This document shows, in pieces, positions 8,001 through 12,820 of a stretch of 17,057 bases of DNA. The translations under genes and the position numbers were made by a program. The first letter of the stretch is position 1. Every line of letters starts with the position of its first letter. Under the pieces are notes generated by a model. That model saw nothing but the letters and a program-made list of their open reading frames with translations, had not been told where the DNA came from and did no database searches. Origin of the DNA: JBCBXA01 sp039816825 (GTDB lineage: Bacteria > Pseudomonadota > Alphaproteobacteria > Rhizobiales > Rhizobiaceae). The stretch is taken from NCBI GenBank assembly GCA_039816825.1, contig JBCBXA010000059.1, positions 1 to 17,057 on the forward strand, in the 5' to 3' direction.

Positions 8001-8606
8001 CTGAAGATTATCGCGCCGCAGGGTAGCTTCATCAATCCGGAATTCCCTGCGGCTGTGATTGCAGGCAATACGGAAGTCAGCCAAGCGATTGCTGAAAGTC
8101 TCTACGGCGCGCTTGGCGTTTTGGCGGGTAGCCAGGGCACGATGAACAATTTTGTCTATGGCAATGACGAGTTCCAGAACTACGAGACTATTTGCGGTGG
8201 AACCGGAGCGGGTCCTGATTTTCCGGGCTGTTCAGCCGTTCACTCGCACATGACCAACACACGCATGACGGATCCGGAAGTGCTCGAAGCCCGCTTCCCT
8301 GTGAGGGTTCGGTGCTTTGAAGTGCGTGAAGGATCGGGTGGTGCCGGTCAGTTCGATGGCGGCAATGGCATCAACAGGGAGCTTGAGTTCCTGGAAGATA
8401 TGACCGTGACCGTGCTCTCATCCCACCGAAAGTCCGGACCGTATGGAGCGTCTGGTGGCAAACCCGGAAAAACGGGCATCAACTCTGTTCGTCGGCAAGA
8501 CGGGTCGATTGAGCGATTGAGCGGCACGGACCAAGCCATCATGTGTGCGGGCGATGTGTTTGTCATTATGACGCCGGGGGGAGGAGGCTTTGGCTCGCCG
8601 GGATAG
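5019..8606 (+). CDS. Fused HyuA-HyuB 5-oxoprolinase / hydantoinase (ATP-hydrolysing)
   Basis: 1195 residues, matching single-chain 5-oxoprolinases of bacteria and eukaryotes (about 1200-1290). It probably opens the lactam ring of 5-oxo-L-proline to L-glutamate with ATP hydrolysis in the cytoplasm. The N-terminal HyuA half carries the phosphate-binding motif DRGGTFTDIV (7-16) and a second one, GFDMGGTSTDV (281-291). The HyuB half starts at about residue 687, with HVPVHLGSM (741-749), NDPFNGGTHLPDV (773-785), the histidine-rich SRGHHADIGG (805-814) and the glycine-rich end PGGGGFGSPG. The start at 5019 follows TGGAG by seven bases. It is the last gene of the TRAP operon, so the imported compound is probably its substrate. 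Related enzymes act on N-methylhydantoin, caprolactam or acetone, and exact specificity cannot be read from sequence; the fused form favours 5-oxoproline. Confidence 0.88.
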   Translation: MWQFWIDRGGTFTDIVALTPEGALRSHKLLSENPEHYSDAAVQGIRDLLGAADGEPIPDHTIDAVKMGTTVATNALLERKGEPTALFITKGFRDLPRIGYQDRPDLFALHIQLPELLQSATFELDERLAADGSVLDVLDVDQAHRQLSLAYDQGYRSIAVALLHSYRNPVHELRLAQLARSIGFTQISLSHQASPLIKLVARADTTVADAYLTPILRRYVEQVRDALGERKVERLMFMQSNGGLTDAELFHGKDSILSGPAGGVVGMAATAKAAGFDKLIGFDMGGTSTDVCHYAGEFERSFETEIAGVRMRAPMMDIHTVAAGGGSILAFRDGRLQVGPESAGADPGPASYRRGGPLTVTDCNVVLAKLQPDRFPKVFGPNANEPLDVAAARRKFEELAAEVSRASGDPPMSVEALASGFLRIAVDNMALAIKEISVARGRDVTAYTLNCFGGAGGQHACAVADALGMQSIYLHPFAGVLSAFGMGLADIVAMRQQQIEADVGEAKLLAETEEKLRAEAVQEVKDQGVCSEAIFSSCRAYIRAGQAETSLPVALASPEQMAERFCYAHEKEFGFRPPREQLIVELLVVEAVGRSGASVELPDIDAGAGRVDQAAMWVGDELAPVPVHDRQRMSAGTKVVGPAIIIEPTGTNIVEADWQVEIQKGGALVMTRAHPAKRKEAIGTSVDPIMLEVFNNLFMSIADQMGCTLAKTAASVNIRERLDFSCAIFNGQGDLVANAPHVPVHLGSMSASVRSILRDNEGSIRPGDVFMMNDPFNGGTHLPDVTVVTPVFDVDGKHIQFVTASRGHHADIGGKTPGSAPPDSRHVQEEGVLIRNFRLVEEGELREAATRELLLSGQFPCRNVDQNMADLAAQIAANTTGAQELRKALKQFGAETVRAYMSHVQDNAEESTRRAISVLQDCSFTHGLDNGSVIKVAISVDHAERSATVDFSGTSKQDDLNYNAPLAVCHAVVLYVFRTLIGSNIPLNEGCMKPLKIIAPQGSFINPEFPAAVIAGNTEVSQAIAESLYGALGVLAGSQGTMNNFVYGNDEFQNYETICGGTGAGPDFPGCSAVHSHMTNTRMTDPEVLEARFPVRVRCFEVREGSGGAGQFDGGNGINRELEFLEDMTVTVLSSHRKSGPYGASGGKPGKTGINSVRRQDGSIERLSGTDQAIMCAGDVFVIMTPGGGGFGSPG

Positions 8607-8770
8607 TTTCATGTCCCCTAGCCGGCTGTCTTTCGTGAGCGAATGCGTTGCAAGTTTACTTTCTGCTCTGCCACGCTTGCCGAAACCACCTGGAAAGCCG
8701 TCGGCTTACGCGAAGGGCGAATGCTGGCGACGGTGTGTTCTCTCTGTTTATCCAGACGCAAGGACGATCG

Positions 8771-9415
8771 ATGGCTTATCGCATAAGTACTGAACCAACT
8801 GAGGCTCATGGACGGTTCGATTTTGAACCTAAGCGCAAGCCATTGTTGTTTTTAAGTAAAGGGCATCGCATCGATGAGGCGAGTTGGGTCAGCCACTCTG
8901 CTGTGCAAAGGGACAGGAAAAAAATTGCTCCCATTATGGGCATCTCTACCGAATTCGGCGTCAGAGAAGACATTAAAGAGATTATCGAGGAGTTGGAGCC
9001 GAACGTGCATCAGTTCTTCGAAGTGCAGCTCAAGCGCAAGGATGGCACGCCTTATCAAGAGCGCTATTTCGTCCTGAATATCGCTCAGCAGTTTCCTTCC
9101 ATCGTGCTGGCTGAGCCGGACAAGGAGAGATGGGTTTCGTACGGCACTACCTTCTACCCATGGCGCCCGATGCCCATCGAACCAGAGCATGAGCACTATG
9201 TCAGCCGCCCGAAAGTGGCGGGGCGGCATCTCTGGATCAGCCAGATTGTATACCCGCACGACGCTTTTTGTTCCGACGAGTTGCTGAAGCGGATCGCCGA
9301 GCATTTGGATGTGAAAATCACACCTGCCACCTTGAAGCGAGCAAAATCCAACCTTTGGACCGGTCTCGTCAAATATTGGAAGACTGAACCCGTACCCGAA
9401 ACGGATGAGCCATAG
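8771..9415 (+). CDS. Imm11-like (DUF1629 / MXAN_0049-type) immunity protein
   Basis: 214 residues, no signal peptide or membrane segment, so likely cytoplasmic. The pattern NVHQFFEVQLKRKDGTPYQERYFVLNI (78-104), then KVAGRHLWISQ (148-158), then FCSDELLKRI (166-175) resembles the Imm11 immunity family of polymorphic toxin systems. I chose the ATG at 8771 because AAGGA lies upstream and the family-like sequence starts after it; an in-frame ATG at 8648 would add 41 unconvincing residues. No intact toxin lies upstream; a broken AHH nuclease fragment lies downstream. It is therefore probably an orphan protector against toxins of neighbours, or a relic. The family call is from pattern memory. Confidence 0.65.
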   Translation: MAYRISTEPTEAHGRFDFEPKRKPLLFLSKGHRIDEASWVSHSAVQRDRKKIAPIMGISTEFGVREDIKEIIEELEPNVHQFFEVQLKRKDGTPYQERYFVLNIAQQFPSIVLAEPDKERWVSYGTTFYPWRPMPIEPEHEHYVSRPKVAGRHLWISQIVYPHDAFCSDELLKRIAEHLDVKITPATLKRAKSNLWTGLVKYWKTEPVPETDEP

Positions 9416-9493
9416 GTGCCGGAACGCGATGCCGCGCCCTTCATGGAGTGGTTGGCCACCAGCGATGGCAAAACAGAAATATTGGGGGAATAA

Positions 9494-9736
9494 ATGACCG
9501 GATTTTCCACTGTTGCCGGTGAGGGTTTCAACAACCACCACGTCGTGCCCAACGCTATAGAAGGTGATAGCGACCTACTTATGCTTTTTAAGGAGCACGG
9601 TCTTTACGATCAGAATGATGACCACCACAATCGCTTGCGAATGCCAACGGCAACGGAGGTCGCAGCCGTCGCGCCTACTGGACCTTTCACATCGTCGGAA
9701 TGGCGGACTTTCTGCTTGCCGTCGGAACAGGCCTGA
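9494..9736 (+). pseudogene. Truncated AHH-nuclease toxin fragment
   Basis: 80-residue reading frame whose first 56 residues resemble the core of the AHH/HNH-like toxin nuclease: NNHHVVPNAI (13-22, with His15-His16), LYDQNDDHHNRLRMP (37-51). From about residue 57 the sequence becomes low-quality and runs in the wrong frame over a membrane-protein fragment, so the second histidine block expected further on is missing. It has no toxin-delivery region in front. GGGGGA lies four bases ahead of the ATG, so it could still be translated. It follows the immunity gene by 78 bases in the same frame. A decayed or displaced toxin cassette is the simplest reading. Confidence 0.55.
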
Positions 9737-9900
9737 TTTTCTCTCTTCTGGCTGATCCTCGTATGGAGACGATTGCGCTTTTCCCTCTGGCACTGATTCC
9801 GCTGTTCGGCGTCACCTTGTCGGGCGCGACCCACATCGCCGCGTTCCATATGTTGCGGCAGAGTGGCGGGGCGAGCCCTGGCACCAAGAAGTTGTCATGA
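9667..9900 (+). pseudogene. C-terminal remnant of a small multi-pass membrane protein
   Basis: The reading frame is open from 9622 to the TGA at 9898-9900. From RRAYWTFHIVG onward it looks like real membrane-protein sequence: a first hydrophobic segment around MADFLLAVGTGLIFSLL, a DPR turn, a second around FPLALIPLFGVTLSGATHI, and a short polar tail ending TKKLS. No proper start is seen before the homologous part; the ATG at 9700 would begin within the first helix. It overlaps the toxin fragment in a different frame. I recognise the general type of uncharacterised inner-membrane protein but cannot name a function. It is probably the 3' end left after a deletion or recombination near 9660. Confidence 0.45.
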
Positions 9901-9958
9901 GCTTGGCCCGTGCTTTGACGGCGCGGGCTGGATACATTTGAGCCATGCGCAAAAGACA

Positions 9959-9990
9959 GCGGATATTTGCTTGCAGAAGCGAATGTCCGC
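9959..9990 (+). repeat. 14-bp perfect-pairing hairpin in a gene-free gap
   Basis: The arm at 9959-9972 (GCGGATATTTGCTT) pairs along its full length with 9977-9990 (AAGCGAATGTCCGC) around the loop GCAG, with two G-U wobbles. No T run follows on either strand. The wobbles make it fold better as plus-strand RNA. The gap 9901-10149 holds nothing else I can support. It may be a dispersed palindromic repeat or a convergent-gene terminator. Confidence 0.45.
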
Positions 9991-10149
9991 CGTCTCTCTG
10001 GAGCGGTCCTTCGGGTTTGACCTCGCGCTGTATGCAAATCGCTGGTTGAGGTTTGCGTTGACCGCCCTGCACGCTTTTCGAGCACGGGGAGGGATTGCCA
10101 TCTATCTCAACCTAAGCCGTCAGGCATATCCGAAACGCGGGCGGCTGTT

Positions 10150-11250
10150 TCAGATCTTGCCGACGGTGACGGCCTTCATGGCTTCGAAGGCTGCGTTACC
10201 CGTGCCGGCCGTGAAGACGGTTAGCCCGCTCTTTTCAAAATGCCGCCATTCCGCTGAGAAAAGATCGTTGCCGCCGTCATGCCAGTAGACGTGGCTTCCG
10301 TCGCTCAGCTGTTCAACAACCAAGCCATAGCCATAGAACGTTTCCCCTTCACCCTCATCGACATGGGGGGATAGGGCAAGGTTCACCAACTCCTTACCGA
10401 CAACTTCGCCATCCATGAAGGCAGACCAGAATGGTAGAAATCCCTCGGCGCTCGTCACGAGGCCACCATTGCCAATGAGGTTCCATCCCGGGTCCAGCCC
10501 ACCCCAGCTTGCATCGGCAATGCTGAGGCGTTGGAACCGGGTCTGCCATGTGCGCTCGCTGAGGATGGAGCGCTCGTCTATGTAGACTTTTCCGTAGCCG
10601 ATGAGGGGCAAGCCCCGTGGGATGACGCGCTCGATCAAGTAGTCTTCAAAGCCCATGCCGCTGGCAATTTCTATCACCGCTCCGAGAACTGAATATCCGG
10701 CGTTGGAATAGAGGTGCTCGGTTCCCGGCTTGGCGATCAGTGTTGATGAGAAAACGCGTGCCAGAAAGGCGGACCGGGACAGGTCCTCATCATCGTCGCC
10801 CGTGCACTCGATCAGGCCCGATGTGTGCGTGAGGAGTTGGTGGAGGGTGATGCCCGCCTTATCGCTCGGCACGTCAGCGAGCAACTCGCCTAACGTTGCT
10901 TGCGGCGACAGGTTCATCTCATCAATCAGATGAAGTGTTGCGATGGCCGTTACAGTTTTTGTGATGGATCCGAGATCGACCAGTGGTTCGGCGTCATTTG
11001 CCTTGATGCTCAGCGCGCTTTTGACCTTGGTCGTGCCGGACCTGTCGCGAGCTGCAATTACGACCGGGAGATTCAAGTCCTCGGCGACGCTTACGGCACG
11101 CTGCATCGCCGTCTCGGCGGATGCCGGCAGGATGACAATCGTGGCTGCTAGAAGGGCGACAAGAACTCGCGCAAGAAGCTGAAGCCTTAACCGGCCCACC
11201 TTTTCACAGATGCAGGAATTGTCATTCGTCATCGCGGTGGGTTCGTTCAC
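10150..11250 (-). CDS. Secreted beta-lactamase-fold serine hydrolase
   Basis: 366 residues, serine hydrolase of the class C beta-lactamase / DD-peptidase group. The catalytic motifs are complete: SITK with Ser95 and Lys98, YSN at 181-183, and HDG at 324-326; the block LHQLLTHTSGL (136-146) is typical. An N-terminal hydrophobic stretch (about 25-42) ends in ASA before ETA, suggesting export to the periplasm with cleavage after residue 45. The start is a GTG at 11250, supported by AAGGA eight bases upstream and by its four-base GTGA overlap with the TetR gene; a later ATG at 11232 has no such site. Coupling to a TetR regulator suggests inducible expression. It could be an esterase, a D-aminopeptidase or a beta-lactamase; the sequence does not decide. 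Confidence 0.88.
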   Translation of the reverse strand: MNEPTAMTNDNSCICEKVGRLRLQLLARVLVALLAATIVILPASAETAMQRAVSVAEDLNLPVVIAARDRSGTTKVKSALSIKANDAEPLVDLGSITKTVTAIATLHLIDEMNLSPQATLGELLADVPSDKAGITLHQLLTHTSGLIECTGDDDEDLSRSAFLARVFSSTLIAKPGTEHLYSNAGYSVLGAVIEIASGMGFEDYLIERVIPRGLPLIGYGKVYIDERSILSERTWQTRFQRLSIADASWGGLDPGWNLIGNGGLVTSAEGFLPFWSAFMDGEVVGKELVNLALSPHVDEGEGETFYGYGLVVEQLSDGSHVYWHDGGNDLFSAEWRHFEKSGLTVFTAGTGNAAFEAMKAVTVGKI

Positions 11251-11888
11251 TGATTTCGTCCTTGGTTTGGAAAGAGCACATTGATCAGCCGATCAGCGTG
11301 AGCTTCCTGCTCCTGGGGGCGAGTCATGTCGACACCCAAGATGGCGCTGGAAAGCCCGGGTAGGGCAAGGGGGATCATCCCGGCCGTCAGGACGAACAGG
11401 AACATGTCGCTGTCGATGAACGCGGACAGTTCGCCCTGATCCTTCACATTGTAGAACAGGTCCCGATACTGATCGCCAAGATCGTGCCAAACCTCGGCGA
11501 TGTAGTCCGATCGCTGTGATCTTGTGGTGCCCTCAATCACCATCACCCGAACAAGATCGGGGTGTTCTGACGTCAGCGCGAGCATGGTGCGGACGAGGCT
11601 CTGAACAGTCGAGATGACTTGATTTGAGCGCGCGGCCCGCGCTTTGAGGGCGATGGCGTATCGATTGACGCCATGATTGATCGCGGTCGTCCAGAGGGTT
11701 TCCTTACTCCCAAAGTGCTTGCGAAACAGCCCGTGGCTGACACCAGCAAGATCGGCGGCTTGCCTCAGGCTTGTCGCTGCATAGCCATGCGTTGCGAACG
11801 CCTTGAGAGCTGCATCCAGCATGGTCGCCCGCGTGGCTTCAGCCTCCTCCTGCGTCCGTTTGCCCTTTGTCGGTTGCATTGAAGTCAT
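11247..11888 (-). CDS. TetR/AcrR-family transcriptional regulator
   Basis: 213 residues, normal for a TetR repressor. The N-terminal helix-turn-helix is clear: MLDAALKAFATHGYAATSL (23-41) leading to RQAADLAGVSHGLFRKHFGSKETLW (42-66). The rest is the variable ligand-binding and dimer region. ATG at 11888; a second ATG three codons later is possible. Its stop overlaps the start of the serine hydrolase gene, and it is divergent from the DUF3817 gene 61 bases away. It probably represses itself with the hydrolase and possibly the divergent membrane genes through the dyad in between. The ligand is unknown. Confidence 0.92.
   Translation of the reverse strand: MTSMQPTKGKRTQEEAEATRATMLDAALKAFATHGYAATSLRQAADLAGVSHGLFRKHFGSKETLWTTAINHGVNRYAIALKARAARSNQVISTVQSLVRTMLALTSEHPDLVRVMVIEGTTRSQRSDYIAEVWHDLGDQYRDLFYNVKDQGELSAFIDSDMFLFVLTAGMIPLALPGLSSAILGVDMTRPQEQEAHADRLINVLFPNQGRNQ
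11259..11263 (-). promoter_or_regulatory. Ribosome binding site supporting the GTG start of the serine hydrolase
   Basis: Read on the minus strand, AAGGA lies eight bases before the GTG at 11250 and inside the end of the TetR gene. This supports coupled translation. Confidence 0.5.
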
Positions 11889-11899
11889 CGCATGGTCTC

Positions 11900-11924
11900 G
11901 GTAGATAGTTTACATCTGTATACC
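11900..11924. promoter_or_regulatory. Candidate TetR operator between divergent operons
   Basis: GGTAGATAG (11900-11908) and CTGTATACC (11916-11924) are an imperfect inverted repeat, seven of nine positions matching, separated by seven bases. It lies in the 61-bp gap between the TetR gene and the divergent DUF3817 gene, the usual place for a self-regulating TetR. I could not place convincing -35/-10 pairs for either direction, so the operator call rests on symmetry and position. Confidence 0.4.
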
Positions 11925-11949
11925 AAAGAAGGGTCGGGAAATCTACGTC

Positions 11950-12267
11950 ATGGCCGAGATACTAAAAACACCAACCGGGCGCCTTCGTGTTATGGGGTGG
12001 ATTGAAGGAACCACACTTATCACTCTTCTCTGCATCGCCGTTCCACTCAAGCGTCTGGCTGATATGCCGGAAATGGTGTCGGTCGTGGGGCCAATCCATG
12101 GCCTGTGCTTCATCGCTTACATTGTGCTGGCTGCGTCCACAGTGTTCGGCGGTGGTTGGAGCGCCCGCGAGGTCGTGCGCGTGCTCGGCGCATCAATTGT
12201 CCCGTTCGGGACATTCCTCAATGAACGCCTGTTGAAGCGCAAGCAGACTGAGTTTGCCCATGTATGA
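11950..12267 (+). CDS. DUF3817 family membrane protein
   Basis: 105 residues, small inner-membrane protein. The family pattern GWIEGTTLITLLCIAVPLKRL (from residue 16) followed by VGPIHGLCFIAYIVL (45-59) is clear. Three hydrophobic segments are visible, near residues 17-35, 43-63 and 76-92, and a basic tail ends the protein. No biochemical function is established for the family to my knowledge. The ATG at 11950 follows GGGAA. It overlaps the next gene by eight bases, so the two are co-translated. Confidence 0.82.
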   Translation: MAEILKTPTGRLRVMGWIEGTTLITLLCIAVPLKRLADMPEMVSVVGPIHGLCFIAYIVLAASTVFGGGWSAREVVRVLGASIVPFGTFLNERLLKRKQTEFAHV

Positions 12268-12667
12268 GGTCCTCAAGATTGTGCACCTGACGGCCATGGT
12301 GGTGTGGATGGCCGGTATGCTGCTTGCCCCCATCCTGATCATTGAGGTGAGCAAGCTGCAGGAGAGGCCGGCAGCGGCTGCTGCACTGCGCAGATGGTAT
12401 TTGAGGGTTTTCAGCCTGGCGATGATCCTGCTGTGGATCGCAGGAATTGCCATCATGACTCTGGGTGGATGGTTTCAGGCGCCCTGGATGATCGCCAAGC
12501 TTGTTCTTGTGCTGGTTTTATCTGGATTGCATGGGGCGCTGTCAGGCCAGATGAGGCGCATGGCCAGCGAAGATCACTTTCAGCCGTGGTCCGCTCTCAG
12601 ACCGATATGGATTGGTACGATCCTTGTCCTCGCGATCATTATCACACTGGCGGTCTACAGGTTTTGA
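12260..12667 (+). CDS. HemJ/CopD-like four-helix membrane protein
   Basis: 135 residues with four hydrophobic segments (about 5-28, 49-68, 77-97 and 114-132). KIVHLTAMVVWMAG places His9 and Trp16 as in HemJ (UPF0093) and CopD-type proteins; WMIAKLVLVLVLSGLHG places Lys80 and His91, again HemJ-like. HemJ is the protoporphyrinogen oxidase of many bacteria. However, the motif after the first helix (APILIIEV) differs from typical HemJ (YLPRLFVYH-like, from memory), so this is likelier a paralogue of unknown role, perhaps heme-binding. I chose the ATG at 12260; an in-frame TTG two codons earlier is less likely. Translationally coupled to the DUF3817 gene. Confidence 0.7.
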   Translation: MYEVLKIVHLTAMVVWMAGMLLAPILIIEVSKLQERPAAAAALRRWYLRVFSLAMILLWIAGIAIMTLGGWFQAPWMIAKLVLVLVLSGLHGALSGQMRRMASEDHFQPWSALRPIWIGTILVLAIIITLAVYRF

Positions 12668-12691
12668 GCTGAGCGAGCCCATCGCGCCCAG

Positions 12692-12710
12692 AGAGGGCAG
12701 TTTGCCCTCT
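12692..12710. terminator. Hairpin between convergent operons
   Basis: AGAGGGCA (12692-12699) and TGCCCTCT (12703-12710) form a perfect 8-bp stem with a GTT loop, 25 bases after the stop of the HemJ-like gene. No T run follows on either strand, so it is an imperfect intrinsic terminator. The remaining gap up to 12820 shows no gene. Confidence 0.45.
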
Positions 12711-12820
12711 GCGGGTGGTATCGCCATTTGCGCATTCGCTTGCTCCGAACTTGGGCTGGGCCAGGGCTTGCAAGTCCAGGAGCACTTCTGCCATGGCTGC
12801 CCGATAGGGTCTGAACCCAC

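Noticed and set aside
8643..8786. 47-codon + strand frame overlapping the start of the Imm11-like gene, with several cysteines
   Set aside because: No clear ribosome site and no recognised family; the cysteines are irregularly spaced. It could be real, but nothing beyond an open frame supports it.
9416..9493. 25-residue frame between the immunity gene and the toxin fragment
   Set aside because: Too short and without a recognised motif to call as a gene; reported only as part of the in-frame continuity observation.
12791..12820. tRNA-like GGGTTCAGACCC segment on the minus strand after the RND permease stop
   Set aside because: Only a 4-bp stem, and no acceptor, D or anticodon arms can be folded around it.
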